The notes under the pieces are model-generated. The model ran no database searches and was not told the origin of the DNA. It was given only the letters and a program-made list of their open reading frames with translations. A stretch of 64,000 nt of DNA from Flavobacterium poyangense. GTDB lineage: Bacteria; Bacteroidota; Bacteroidia; Flavobacteriales; Flavobacteriaceae. How positions within the stretch are numbered: the stretch's first letter is position 1; each line of letters starts with the position of its first letter. Location of the stretch: positions 533,113 to 597,112 of the forward strand of contig NZ_JAALLN010000001.1 in NCBI RefSeq assembly GCF_011751075.1, in the 5' to 3' direction. Position numbers and translations under genes: made by a program. Below, one piece after another: positions 50,392 to 60,296 of the stretch.

Positions 50392-52707
50392 CTAAAACGG
50401 ATATCCAATAGCGATATTAAAAATCAGATTGTCTTTTCTCCAGGAACCGCTTCCGAAATTGATATCGTCGATTACCCATCTTTGGCCTTCCGGCAGATAT
50501 GGGATTCTTAACGGGAAAGCCAGGTCCATTCTTAAAACTAAAAACGACAAATCAAAACGTAATCCGGCTCCGGCTCCTACTGCGATTTGCTTCATAAAAT
50601 CTTTGGTGATCTCTGCATTGGGTCTGTTCGGATCGGCGTGCAAAAGCCAAATATTACCTGCATCAACAAAAACTGCCCCTCTCACAATACTAAAAAGCTT
50701 TGCCCGATATTCGGTATTAAATTCCAGTTTTAAATCGGCAGACTGATCGGGTACATATGCACTTGAAGTTACTTCGGCTTTATAACTTCCTGGGCCTAGG
50801 GATCTTGCCCTAAAAGCTCTAATACTATTGGTTCCTCCCACGACAAATTGTTTGGATGTAGGCAGTGTATTTGAATTGCCATAGGCAAATCCGGCACCGA
50901 GAATGATTCGGCTTGCCAATTCACTTTCTTTCCCTAACTTTAAATAATGCCTGAAATCTGTTTTGATTTTTACGTATTGACTAAACGGAACATCAAATAT
51001 TTTTATCGTATCGTTTTTCTTGATATTAGCTCCGGTTACTAAACCGGTAATATTCCCCGCCAAATCTAATTCTCCATTAAAATAGAATGTATTCTTTTTA
51101 CGCTTCTGCATGGTATTGGTGTAGGTATACGAATAGGTCGGACCAAAAATCAATTGCTTTTCAATTACTCTTCCTAAGGATTGATCTTCTTTTATATCCT
51201 CCAGATATTCCGGTGTCACATTATTTGGACTTACATAGGTAATATCAACTATATTGAGCTGATGTTCTTTACGAATATTTTCTTTCCATAAATATCCGAA
51301 CGATGTATTAAACGAATTCAAGGCATATAATTGTGTTCTTTTTTGATATTCGTATCGCAAAGTGGCTTTTGTTCTGGGAACAAATTCACTGTTTCCTTCT
51401 ATATGAAATGGCGTTATAAATCTTGGCCAGGTCAAACTGGTTTCTGTTCCCAGTTTATAAATGTTTTTTCCGCTGTTTTGCCCTGAAAGCTGGAAATCCG
51501 CACCACCAAAAATTGATACAGTAAACAGTTCAGCACCACGAAAAAAGTTCCTGTTGTTCCAATTGGCATTAATTTCTGTTCCGGTGTAACTCGCCGAATT
51601 GGTTTTACCCAAAACCTCAACCCGAATAAACTTTTTAGGCAAAAGCGTCAGATAATAATACGAGTCTAAAGCGTTTTTTATACTGTCTGATTCTTTAAAT
51701 TCATTTTTCACAAAATTAAAAGTCCCCAGATTCACAAAACGATTCAGTGTAAGATTATGATCTTTTCTGTTGTATAAATCGCCTTTTTTGAAATAGATCG
51801 TCCGATCAAAAACTCTTGGTTTAAAAGTATCTGCTGTATCAATAATGGTAAAATCGTTGTATTGTTTGCGGTCTTTTGCACGATACACCACGCTATCGTT
51901 TGATAAGGAATAATTAGGGTACACCAATATCTTATCTATTTTGTAAGCCACAGTAGCTTTAGCAGGGGTTTCTTCTTTGATTTTCAATCTAATTTTGACC
52001 TCATGATCGCCTTTGCTGCTATCTACCTGAGCCAAAATATAATCCGGATTAAAATAATAATATCCTTTTTCTTTTAGTCGGGCATCAATTCGTTCTCTTT
52101 CTGCTTTTATAACATCCAAATCATACGGATTACCAACTTTCAGCAAGCTTCTGCGACTTGTTCTACTCATCACTTTTGCAATTTCGGAGGAGTCTTCGGG
52201 AAAAGTAACGCTTTTAATTTTATATTGTTTTTTAGGAATAACGGTATACTCAGCCGTTACTCTTTTATCACTAACGGTAGAGTCGCTGCTGACTCTCGTC
52301 TTAAAATAACCTCTGTTTTCTGCAAAATTTCGCAAAACCGACGCATTGTACTCTAAATCTACTTTGCTGAAAAGTACGGGAGCTTCCCCTACTTTGTTCC
52401 TGAGCCAATATCTGATTCCTTTCTGTTTTTTAGGCTCACCGGCCATATTATAAAACCATAATTTAGGTCTTAGTCCCAGAATTTGTTTGTTTGGTTTAGG
52501 ACGTAATAAAGCTTCTAATTCACTCTCCAGCGCTTTTCGTTCCTTCTTATTAAGTATAGTGTCTTTTACAGTCACAGATCCTCCCGTGTACAGCAAATCA
52601 CCTTCGGGCAGGTATTTTGTATTACTGCATCCGAAAACAAAGAATAAGGACAGCATAATACAACACTTCATGTAGTATGTTTTGATATGGCTATGTTTTT
52701 TGCTCAT
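50392..52707 (-). CDS. BamA/TamA-family outer-membrane assembly protein
   Basis: The 771-residue protein starts MSKKHSHIKTYYMKCC with lipobox VFGCSNTK, so it is a lipidated Omp85. POTRA-like repeats (about 50-360, with YNASVLRNFAENRGYFKTRV) come before a C-terminal Omp85 barrel (VGGTNSIRAFRARSLGPG near 635, the conserved L6-loop region, and NLIFNIAIGYPF end). An internal ATG at 52671 (MKCC) is the alternative start. It overlaps the end of the tamB gene by 17 bases, so the two act together. Confidence 0.88.
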   Translation of the reverse strand: MSKKHSHIKTYYMKCCIMLSLFFVFGCSNTKYLPEGDLLYTGGSVTVKDTILNKKERKALESELEALLRPKPNKQILGLRPKLWFYNMAGEPKKQKGIRYWLRNKVGEAPVLFSKVDLEYNASVLRNFAENRGYFKTRVSSDSTVSDKRVTAEYTVIPKKQYKIKSVTFPEDSSEIAKVMSRTSRRSLLKVGNPYDLDVIKAERERIDARLKEKGYYYFNPDYILAQVDSSKGDHEVKIRLKIKEETPAKATVAYKIDKILVYPNYSLSNDSVVYRAKDRKQYNDFTIIDTADTFKPRVFDRTIYFKKGDLYNRKDHNLTLNRFVNLGTFNFVKNEFKESDSIKNALDSYYYLTLLPKKFIRVEVLGKTNSASYTGTEINANWNNRNFFRGAELFTVSIFGGADFQLSGQNSGKNIYKLGTETSLTWPRFITPFHIEGNSEFVPRTKATLRYEYQKRTQLYALNSFNTSFGYLWKENIRKEHQLNIVDITYVSPNNVTPEYLEDIKEDQSLGRVIEKQLIFGPTYSYTYTNTMQKRKKNTFYFNGELDLAGNITGLVTGANIKKNDTIKIFDVPFSQYVKIKTDFRHYLKLGKESELASRIILGAGFAYGNSNTLPTSKQFVVGGTNSIRAFRARSLGPGSYKAEVTSSAYVPDQSADLKLEFNTEYRAKLFSIVRGAVFVDAGNIWLLHADPNRPNAEITKDFMKQIAVGAGAGLRFDLSFLVLRMDLAFPLRIPYLPEGQRWVIDDINFGSGSWRKDNLIFNIAIGYPF

Positions 52708-55700
52708 TTCCCTCAATTTGGTTTTTCCCTTTCTCCTTATCTTCTTTTTCTTTTTGTTTCCTTTTCTCTTTACGGGCTTTTTCTTCTTTAAGTAATTTTT
52801 TTTCAGCCTCAGTACGATGGAAGAGTTCACGGAATTTATTATAACTCATGGTAATAACAAAAGCGACTCCCGTCTCTATCACCTGGCCTTCAACGGCTAC
52901 CTGATATTGGTTTTTTCGATACGCCCGAACCATATAACGTCCGTCTGTGGTAAGTTGATAATCTAAAGCAACATCTCCGGCGATATTGGTACTTTCTTCA
53001 TTGGCACGCTCCTGTCCTTCTACGCCAAAACTGCTTCCAACTGTGACCTTCAATCTGTCGTTTAGCAATTTCTTAGAAACCGCAACATTCAGATCGGTTC
53101 TGTTTTGCATGGTTCCGGAAGTATAATCTTCTGTAGATTCTAAACCAAATTCTAATTGAACACCTGTTATCAATTCACCCGCAAGATCGTTTAATTGCTG
53201 TGACAGAATTTTACTCACACTTTGTCTTGCCAGTGTTCCGGCATTTGTACCGCCGCTTTCGCTTGCAAACGGGTTTTCACCCACAAATCGATTCAATAAT
53301 AAAAGGGCGAAAACCTGTTTGTTTAATTCTGCAGGTTCTTGTTGCAACTGTTTCAGTTTAGTTTGCGTAAGCGATACGACATCGGAAGAAACATCATAAT
53401 TGCCGTCCGGCAGTTCAATACCAAAAGAGATTTCCGGCTTCATCAGTTCTCCATTCATCTTTAATAAAGTCTGAAAAGGAAGCTTTTGCTTATAGGTGTT
53501 TTTTTCTGCTGCCGTTTTGCCGGACAATTGATTTCCTAATAAGTCTATTGGTGCCGTATTTACTTTATAAATAGCTGTAATATTCAGGTCGGCCATTGTT
53601 GGTTCTCCATTCCAGACGATATAACTTCCTTTTTTGATATCAAACTTTCGTCGGATTCCGTTAAAATTCATTTCATAAGCGCCCTCATTGAACTCATATT
53701 TACCCGTGAGTGTTGTTTTTCCGGATGGATCAATTCCACCGACTAACTGCGCCTCTCCTTTCAATTTCAAATAATCCCCATTTCCTTTGTCGATGACCAA
53801 AGTCAGTGCTGCTTCTTTGTCTACGGTAATTGCAACACTTACATCCATGCCTTTTAACTCCGATTGATTCAGCTTCTGCTGCATGGCAATTGTTTGTTTC
53901 AGGTATTTATTATCTTCATCAACAAACTCCACCACTCCTTCTCTGTCGGCAATTGAAGGGTCAGATTGTGGCATGACAGCCGTAAATTTTGTTTCTTTAT
54001 TTATTTTGATCGTTCCGTTAACCACCGGGCTATCCAGATTTCCTTTGATGTTTAATTTGGTATCTAAAAATAAATCCCCATAGAATAACTCATTATCGAT
54101 TTCTTTTGAATGGATGGCCCTAAAATCATTTGCCTGCACTACCAATGCGAAATCAAAATTCCTGAAATCAGCAGATTTGATGTTTCCGTCTACAAATAAT
54201 TCATTGTCATTTTCATCAAATAGCGAGAATTTATCAAATGAAATAGTTTCGTTATTAAAAGTAATTTTCTCGTTGTTTGTTTTAAAATAAGAATTCAACT
54301 GGGGCACTCTGAATCCGGTATCGTTAAAATTCAGTTCTCCGTTAACTCTTGGTGCAGCAGCATTTCCGGTAATTTTAAAATTCCCTGTTAAAAAACCGGT
54401 TCCGTCTTTGATATTCCCCATGCTGAACCCTTGAATGCTTTTTAAATACAGTTTAGTAAGCACTACATCAAAATCAAAACTGCCTTCCTCTATTTTATAA
54501 TCACCGCTAAGGTTTACGTCATTTCCTTCTCCGGTTAGATTTACATTTGCGTTTAAGGTGTTTTCGGTCTTGTTGTCCACTTTAACGGTAATATCACCAA
54601 CCGGCTCTCCTTTAAAAGCAAAATCATCAATTTTTAAGTCAGAGGTAAAAGTGGGTTTGGTCATTACATTCTCGGCGAGCACAGATCCATTGATTAAACC
54701 CTGCATCAATAATTCCTCTTTTTTGACCATATTCAGTATCGTCTCGATCTTGAAGTTTACAAACTCCAATTTTAAAGGCGCATTATTCCGAGTCCCTTCC
54801 GATTGTATTTTGAGTTCGTTCCCGGCATTTTCCAGATAAAACTTATTCACATACAGTTTCTTGTCTCCAAATTCTATCACATTTTCCGGGTCGATATTCC
54901 ACTTATCATAATTTAGGACAAAATTATCGGCATCAAATTTCAATACATTTTTATCCTTATCATGATGCAATTCTCCGGCAATAAAATACTGTTGTTTTTC
55001 TTTCGGGTCTTTTACTTCGAGTGCATAGGACAGTATATTATTCTCTACTTTTCCTGCCAAACCGGTAAACGGAATTTTTAATGAAGTACTTTCTACTCCT
55101 GCTACAGAAATTTGATATTCTAAAGCATTTTCTTTGGCTTCAATATTAATTCTTCCATCAGAAATGGTGTTTTCTGCATATACAATTCTTGGAAAAGTTC
55201 CTTTTATTTCTAATGAATCAACAACATTGTTGTACTTTCCGGTGATTCTAACAGGTTCTAAGCTGGTCAGATTAGGAACCAATTGAAACAGAATCGGGTC
55301 ATTTTCTACACTCAGGTTAAATGTTATATTTTGCTCGTCTAAAACCGCTTTTGATTTTGGCGTTTGCAGATCAATGTATTTTGAAAGTGACTTTTTCAGA
55401 CTGTTAGAAAGAGTCGTCAACCTGTACTTCCCATCCATTTCAGCCTTCAGGAACTGAGACGAAATTTTAATGGTATTATGATTCTCATCTGCAACTGCTA
55501 TTATTTTGATAGAATCCAAAACAATTGGCGCTGCCTTTTGCAGAATTTGGATGTTCGATAAGAAAACTTTACCATTCAAGAAATCAGGATTACTATTGGC
55601 AATATCGGCATCAACATTTCCTCTAAGCTTCATTGGCCCGGCATGCAGATTCAATTTTTCAAGATCGGCAATATCAAGGTTTAATTTTATCTGTCCGGTT

Positions 55701-57781
55701 GGATATTTGTCTTTAGTACTTCCGTTGGCCACCAATTCAAAATTCAGGTTGGGATCTTTCATTCCGGATTTAACTACAAATGCGCCTTTTTTAATTTCAC
55801 CATTTAAGGCTAAATCACGATACGTATATTTATTGAATACTGCTTTTTGAATAATTCCATCTAAATGTGCCTGTGCCGTTTTGGGATCTAAACCTTTTCC
55901 TTTGACTTTCGCTTTAAGCGTAATTCTGCCAACCGAATCATTTTTGATTAATCGACCTAAATTGAAATCCAACAAGTAAATCGAAGCATCATATTTCTCT
56001 GCTTTCTTTATCCTTTGATCAAACAGCGCATCTACCTTAGCATTTCCGTAACTACTGTTTAAAGTCAGATTTGTTTTGAAATTCTGAACAGCCCCTTTAA
56101 ATTTCCCCTGAACATTAAATTGAGGAGGTAATTGAATGTTATTCGGAATTGTTCCTTTCGGTACAAAAGAGGCAATGTCTTTAGAAGAACTTGACATTTT
56201 TTTGATATTCAGATCAAAATAAGCTTTGTCTGTATTGGGCATTCCTTTGATTTTCCCGGAAAGCGAAACTTTGGTTGTTCCCAGTCCGCTCATCTCAAAT
56301 TGATTGATAGTAAGGTCATTTACTTCTCCGTTCAGACGGGCATTCAAAAGTAAAACCGCATTTGGATTACTTTTAAAAATAGGCTGCTTTTGCAAATCCG
56401 GAACAAACAATAGAATGTCTTTAAAAGCCAATTTGGATTGATTCAGATGGGCATCCAAACTAAGCGTTTCGATATTTTTAGAGACTTTTGCAATTGATGG
56501 ATATTGCACTTTTATCCCGTCTTTTAAAAGGGTATACGGAGTTTTCACATACAACTTATTCAAATAAGCCGCCGTGGGGCCGTAAAAGAAATCGGTTTTA
56601 AAAGACTGAAGTTCTAAACCACTTTTTTCGCTTACTGTAAACGTTTTTATATTTCCCGAAATGGTATCACTTGTATAATACAATTTCTCTGCTTTAAAAT
56701 TTAATTTACTCAGATCAAGGTGACTATAATCGATTCCTTTCAAAATAGGTTTTGACTGCAAATCATCATATTTAAAAGCTACATTACGGATATCGATATG
56801 CTGTAACTTTGCTGTCCAGCCCTTCTGAGCAATAGCAGTTGTGTCTAAATCGGGGGTTTTTATTTGCTTCTCTTTTACTCCTAACTGCAAATTCCCCTTT
56901 AGATTTTTTAATTCAAAAGTTTCAAAATCTAACAGTTGATTTTGCATATCGATTTTGTTCACTTTCAGATCGAGATTTCCTAAACTCAATCCGGATGCTA
57001 ATTTTGAATCTTTATTATCGTACAAAACATCAATTTTTGACAAACTGATTTTGTTTAATTTTAAATTAAAATCGTTTCGTTTTGCAATCGTGTCCGCTGT
57101 CTTGACAGAAACCTCAGCAATTTTTTCTACTAAATCCTGATTCAGTACTAGTTTAAATCCGTTTAAGTTGATATTAGGGATATCAAAATCCATTTTATCT
57201 AAATCGAATTTCTTGAATTTAGTATCAAAATGAGTAAGTTTTATGCTGACATCATTTTTAGAAAAATCATCTTTAAAATTAAACTTAACATTATCAAGAT
57301 TTACTTTTACAACAGCAATTTTAAAAGGTTCGGCATTAGGATCTGCGGGTTTTTCGTCCTTTGATTCGAATGCTTTTAAAATATAATCAAAATTAAAAAC
57401 ACCTTCTTTACTTCTTGAAATATTAGCGGTCGTATTTTTTAGAGAAACGGCGTTTATCTCGAGCTCACTGCTAATCAGTTTAAATAAGTTAATATCGAGT
57501 TCGAGGCTTTTGCCGCTCAATAAAGTGTCTTTCTTTTGGTCTTCAAAATAAAAACCTTCCAGAACCACTTCTTTAGGGAAATTAATCGCAATCCGATCCA
57601 GCGAAACTTTGGTTTTTATCTTTTTATGCAGATAGGTAATCGCTTTCTCTTTTGCATAATTCTGAACGGATGGAATCTGAATTAAAATAGTAAGAAGCAA
57701 CAACAATGCAATGATAGAAACCATGCACCAAAGAAGTACACGCAGTGTTTTTTTTAGAAAATGAATGGGTTTCTTATTCAT
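52691..57781 (-). CDS. Translocation and assembly module TamB-like (DUF490) protein
   Basis: The 1696-residue protein has one N-terminal membrane helix (LLWCMVSIIALLLLLTILIQIPSVQ) and a very long repetitive beta-rich periplasmic body (AsmA/TamB type). The C-terminal DUF490 domain (about 1300-1650) carries ITAIYKVNTAPIDLLGN and LALLLLNRFVGENPF-like segments. Such bridge-like proteins link inner and outer membranes and help barrel assembly or lipid transport. The tail is strongly charged (LLKEEKARKEKRKQKEKEDKEK). Coupled to tamA-like downstream. Confidence 0.9.
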   Translation of the reverse strand: MNKKPIHFLKKTLRVLLWCMVSIIALLLLLTILIQIPSVQNYAKEKAITYLHKKIKTKVSLDRIAINFPKEVVLEGFYFEDQKKDTLLSGKSLELDINLFKLISSELEINAVSLKNTTANISRSKEGVFNFDYILKAFESKDEKPADPNAEPFKIAVVKVNLDNVKFNFKDDFSKNDVSIKLTHFDTKFKKFDLDKMDFDIPNINLNGFKLVLNQDLVEKIAEVSVKTADTIAKRNDFNLKLNKISLSKIDVLYDNKDSKLASGLSLGNLDLKVNKIDMQNQLLDFETFELKNLKGNLQLGVKEKQIKTPDLDTTAIAQKGWTAKLQHIDIRNVAFKYDDLQSKPILKGIDYSHLDLSKLNFKAEKLYYTSDTISGNIKTFTVSEKSGLELQSFKTDFFYGPTAAYLNKLYVKTPYTLLKDGIKVQYPSIAKVSKNIETLSLDAHLNQSKLAFKDILLFVPDLQKQPIFKSNPNAVLLLNARLNGEVNDLTINQFEMSGLGTTKVSLSGKIKGMPNTDKAYFDLNIKKMSSSSKDIASFVPKGTIPNNIQLPPQFNVQGKFKGAVQNFKTNLTLNSSYGNAKVDALFDQRIKKAEKYDASIYLLDFNLGRLIKNDSVGRITLKAKVKGKGLDPKTAQAHLDGIIQKAVFNKYTYRDLALNGEIKKGAFVVKSGMKDPNLNFELVANGSTKDKYPTGQIKLNLDIADLEKLNLHAGPMKLRGNVDADIANSNPDFLNGKVFLSNIQILQKAAPIVLDSIKIIAVADENHNTIKISSQFLKAEMDGKYRLTTLSNSLKKSLSKYIDLQTPKSKAVLDEQNITFNLSVENDPILFQLVPNLTSLEPVRITGKYNNVVDSLEIKGTFPRIVYAENTISDGRINIEAKENALEYQISVAGVESTSLKIPFTGLAGKVENNILSYALEVKDPKEKQQYFIAGELHHDKDKNVLKFDADNFVLNYDKWNIDPENVIEFGDKKLYVNKFYLENAGNELKIQSEGTRNNAPLKLEFVNFKIETILNMVKKEELLMQGLINGSVLAENVMTKPTFTSDLKIDDFAFKGEPVGDITVKVDNKTENTLNANVNLTGEGNDVNLSGDYKIEEGSFDFDVVLTKLYLKSIQGFSMGNIKDGTGFLTGNFKITGNAAAPRVNGELNFNDTGFRVPQLNSYFKTNNEKITFNNETISFDKFSLFDENDNELFVDGNIKSADFRNFDFALVVQANDFRAIHSKEIDNELFYGDLFLDTKLNIKGNLDSPVVNGTIKINKETKFTAVMPQSDPSIADREGVVEFVDEDNKYLKQTIAMQQKLNQSELKGMDVSVAITVDKEAALTLVIDKGNGDYLKLKGEAQLVGGIDPSGKTTLTGKYEFNEGAYEMNFNGIRRKFDIKKGSYIVWNGEPTMADLNITAIYKVNTAPIDLLGNQLSGKTAAEKNTYKQKLPFQTLLKMNGELMKPEISFGIELPDGNYDVSSDVVSLTQTKLKQLQQEPAELNKQVFALLLLNRFVGENPFASESGGTNAGTLARQSVSKILSQQLNDLAGELITGVQLEFGLESTEDYTSGTMQNRTDLNVAVSKKLLNDRLKVTVGSSFGVEGQERANEESTNIAGDVALDYQLTTDGRYMVRAYRKNQYQVAVEGQVIETGVAFVITMSYNKFRELFHRTEAEKKLLKEEKARKEKRKQKEKEDKEKGKNQIEGNEQKT

Positions 57782-58113
57782 ACGTCAATAAAACACGTTA
57801 GGCAAAAGTGCTACAAAATTTGTTGTCTTATATAGTTTACAAAATTGCGAAAAAAACACCCCAACAATTTACACAATTACTGGCAATTATTTTAAAATTT
57901 CGGTGATAAATAATTATTTCGAAATAATCTCTTTAATTCAAATTACCAGTTGTGAAATGTAAATTGTGAAATGTCAAATGTCAAATGTCAAATGTGAAAC
58001 TGAAGAGCGATACGTTTTGTTTAATTGACTTTACTTACAAACATTAAGTATGATAGGATTTACATAAATCACCGAAGCTAGAAACTAATGACTAAAGACT
58101 AAGGACTAATTAC
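57782..58113. other. Gene-free interval with short repeats
   Basis: The 332-base gap has a heptamer-type repeat (GTGAAAT, then three GTCAAAT units, about 57952-58000), an inverted TTTCGAAATAA-like palindrome near 57915 and GACTAA-type direct repeats at 58085-58108. A near match to a minus-strand -7 (CACTTTTG, 57804-57811) lies before the TamB start. No gene is seen. Confidence 0.7.
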
Positions 58114-59070
58114 TTAAAACTTGACACAAGGTACTTTCTCCTCTAAACCTGCTATTTTCTGACGTAGTTTTAGCAAAAAAGCCTGATGCTGTTCTGATTC
58201 GGGGTTAAAACTTCTGTGGGTTAATCCTTTTTGAATTTCTGAAACTTCTTTCATTATTGGAAGACTATTCTCCGTTATGAAATTTTCACTAAATCGTTTC
58301 CAGATATAATCAATTGCCACCTGATTTGGATGCAACATATCTTCATTGTAAAAACGATAATCACGGAGTTCATCCATCATGATTTCGTACGAAGGAAAAT
58401 AATCTGATTGTAGCTTGTAGCTAGCAGTTTGCAGTTTTTTGTAGAGCGCTGTAAATAAATGCGATTTACTCAATTGATTTTCTGCAAAACCATCTTTTAT
58501 GTGACGCACGGGCGAAATGGTAAAAATGAATTTCACATTTGGATTTAAAGTCAGAATCAGATCGATTGTATTTTGAATACTTTGCTGCATCACTTCAACC
58601 GATAGTAATTCTTTTGAAAACTGCTTTTGCGGTACTTTATGACAGTTGGCAACAATTTCGCTGCTCTCATTATAACGATATACCCAGGAAGTCCCGTAAG
58701 TAATGATGATGTGCGTGGATTCGGTTAGTCGCTGCTTTGTTGATTGGAGCATCTGATTTAAATTTTCCAGTAATTGTTCTTTATTAGAAGCACTTAAATC
58801 CGAATGAATCTCAAAACAATGCCAGCGTTCGTTGTGGAAGAAAATATCCTTTTCGCTAAACAATTCCTGTTCTGCTACCCTTTTTAGCAATCTCTCAATC
58901 GAAACGGGATTGAATATAATCCCAAATGGGTTACAACTGTTATCAAACTTAAAATAGTCCAATTTCTCCGCCATATTCACCGCAAAACAAGACCCTAAAG
59001 AAATAATTTTGGAGTTATAATCAATTGGATTGTTTGTTTGCGAAATTGGAATCTGGGTTCTGAATTGCAT
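58114..59070 (-). CDS. GSCFA-domain protein
   Basis: The 318-residue protein carries IISLGSCFAVNMAEKL near residue 26, the GSCFA signature. The SGNH-like second block is ITYGTSWVYR near 123, with a likely catalytic pair in DMLHPNQVAIDYIWKRF near 237. The family is thought to be an SGNH-hydrolase relative acting on O-acyl groups or polysaccharide modification. No signal peptide was found. Transcribed alone. Confidence 0.9.
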   Translation of the reverse strand: MQFRTQIPISQTNNPIDYNSKIISLGSCFAVNMAEKLDYFKFDNSCNPFGIIFNPVSIERLLKRVAEQELFSEKDIFFHNERWHCFEIHSDLSASNKEQLLENLNQMLQSTKQRLTESTHIIITYGTSWVYRYNESSEIVANCHKVPQKQFSKELLSVEVMQQSIQNTIDLILTLNPNVKFIFTISPVRHIKDGFAENQLSKSHLFTALYKKLQTASYKLQSDYFPSYEIMMDELRDYRFYNEDMLHPNQVAIDYIWKRFSENFITENSLPIMKEVSEIQKGLTHRSFNPESEQHQAFLLKLRQKIAGLEEKVPCVKF

Positions 59071-59112
59071 CTGCTTTTAATTTAAACACGAATTTCACTA
59101 ATTTTCACCAAT

Positions 59113-59142
59113 AAAAAAACCAAATACAGAAGTATTTGGTTT
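59113..59142 (-). terminator. Terminator of lipoprotein array copy A
   Basis: AAACCAAATAC (59117-59127) pairs perfectly with GTATTTGGTTT (59132-59142) around a 4-base loop, and U residues follow on the minus strand. A degraded copy, with one mismatch, lies at 60110-60139 behind the decayed paralogue. Confidence 0.9.
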
Positions 59143-59160
59143 TCTATTAAAGTTTTAAAG

Positions 59161-59970
59161 CTAATATTCATATTCTATTTCATATTCTATTGTCTTACCA
59201 TTACCAGTTAGTGATGTACTCTTAATTGGATATCCCTTATCATTGTAAATATGATTTGTTAGGAAAATTGCAGGATTAGGAAAACCATCTCGTTCTAAAA
59301 TTGTTTTTATTACATTATTTTTTCCAAAATCCCCGATTTCGTCCAGTAATAGATTAAACCCTAAAATATTCTTAAGAGGATTAATTTTTGTATCATATTC
59401 ATAAGATCTGCTTTCTGACGAGTTACTTCCGCCACCAAAGGCACCACCAACTTGTGTCCTTTTTATCAGATTACCATCTTTATAGGTTAAAATTCCTGTA
59501 CTCCTCTTTTTTTCTACATTCGTATCCACATCGACGGAAGAAAAAACATAGGAAATCTGAGCATCAGTCTCATGTGCATAAACTGTTTTGTACATGTATT
59601 GCCCTTGAGGATAATCACTTGAAAATATCTCTTTCATGATTCTTGTTTTTAACTTCCCATTTTCATAGGTATATAAAACTTCAATACTTTTTGACTGATT
59701 CCCTTGAGCGTCTATCTTAAATTTTTCTTGTTTTATTATTCTATTCCCATCGTAAGTGTATACTATCTTTGATTTTTCGTCAATACTAGTAACAATTTTG
59801 TTTCCATTATATGTCATTTTATCTTTACTATTATCCCCTGGAAATTCCGGATAAGTATAAGAAACTGTTTTAGGAAAAATTAAATTATTTCCATCAGGTA
59901 AATTATCGTCAGAGGCGCAAGAAGAAAGTAGTAGTGCAAAAACACCGAAAAGAAATAAAATTTTTCTCAT
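59161..59970 (-). CDS. Lipoprotein array, intact copy A
   Basis: The 269-residue lipoprotein has lipobox LLLSSCASDD. The body has repeated beta-strand motifs such as VYTYDGNRIIKQEKF, VLYTYENGKLKTRIMKE and GILTYKDGNLIKRTQ, a YD-like pattern in which tyrosine strands alternate with glycine turns. The closing part is YNDKGYPIKSTSLTGNGKTIEYEIEYEY. Two paralogues follow upstream on the same strand. I recognise no named domain. It has its own promoter (60002). Confidence 0.8.
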   Translation of the reverse strand: MRKILFLFGVFALLLSSCASDDNLPDGNNLIFPKTVSYTYPEFPGDNSKDKMTYNGNKIVTSIDEKSKIVYTYDGNRIIKQEKFKIDAQGNQSKSIEVLYTYENGKLKTRIMKEIFSSDYPQGQYMYKTVYAHETDAQISYVFSSVDVDTNVEKKRSTGILTYKDGNLIKRTQVGGAFGGGSNSSESRSYEYDTKINPLKNILGFNLLLDEIGDFGKNNVIKTILERDGFPNPAIFLTNHIYNDKGYPIKSTSLTGNGKTIEYEIEYEY

Positions 59971-60001
59971 TTTAGGGAATTAAATTAATCAATTAAGTTT
60001 T

Positions 60002-60033
60002 CAAATGTACTTTAATTAAAAGCTTCAATCAAA
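60002..60033 (-). promoter_or_regulatory. Predicted promoter of lipoprotein copy A
   Basis: TTTG (60033-60030) and TACATTTG (60009-60002) on the minus strand are separated by 20 bases and lie 32 bases before the ATG. Both elements match the consensus closely. Confidence 0.75.
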
Positions 60034-60071
60034 ACAAAATATTAATTTCTTCTTCAACATTTCGTGAGGAC

Positions 60072-60139
60072 TTTTAATTAAAACACGAATTTCACCAATT
60101 TTTTCCAATAAAAAAACCAAATACAGCGGTACTTGGTTT
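60072..60139. repeat. Duplicated 3' flank and degraded terminator of the array
   Basis: The segment closely copies 59075-59142 (ACACGAATTTCACTAATTTT and the AAACCAAATAC hairpin) with substitutions such as GTACTTGGTTT for GTATTTGGTTT. It follows the decayed paralogue, as the original follows copy A, showing that gene and terminator were duplicated together. Confidence 0.8.
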
Positions 60140-60150
60140 CTTTACTCATT

Positions 60151-60290
60151 TTATAATTTTAGTTCCTCGTAACCAAATTCTACAGTCTTATCTATTGATT
60201 CATCTTTAACTCCCAATAGTATACTCACCACAGGATATTATATGATTCATTTTATCTTTTAAGACAGCTGCAGGTTAAACAACAGGTTCA
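60151..60290 (-). pseudogene. Decayed C-terminal remnant of a fourth lipoprotein paralogue
   Basis: On the minus strand 60237-60151 reads YPVVSILLGVKDESIDKTVE, then FGYEELKL and TAA. This aligns with the closing YPIKSTSLTGNGKTIEYEIE of copy A. Just upstream, in another frame, PAAVLKDKMNHI resembles PAIFLTNHI of copy A, and an in-frame stop comes before it. The remnant thus has at least one frameshift and one stop, and its 5' part is missing. It lies between intact copies A and B with a degraded copy of the same terminator. Confidence 0.75.
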
Positions 60291-60296
60291 AATCTC

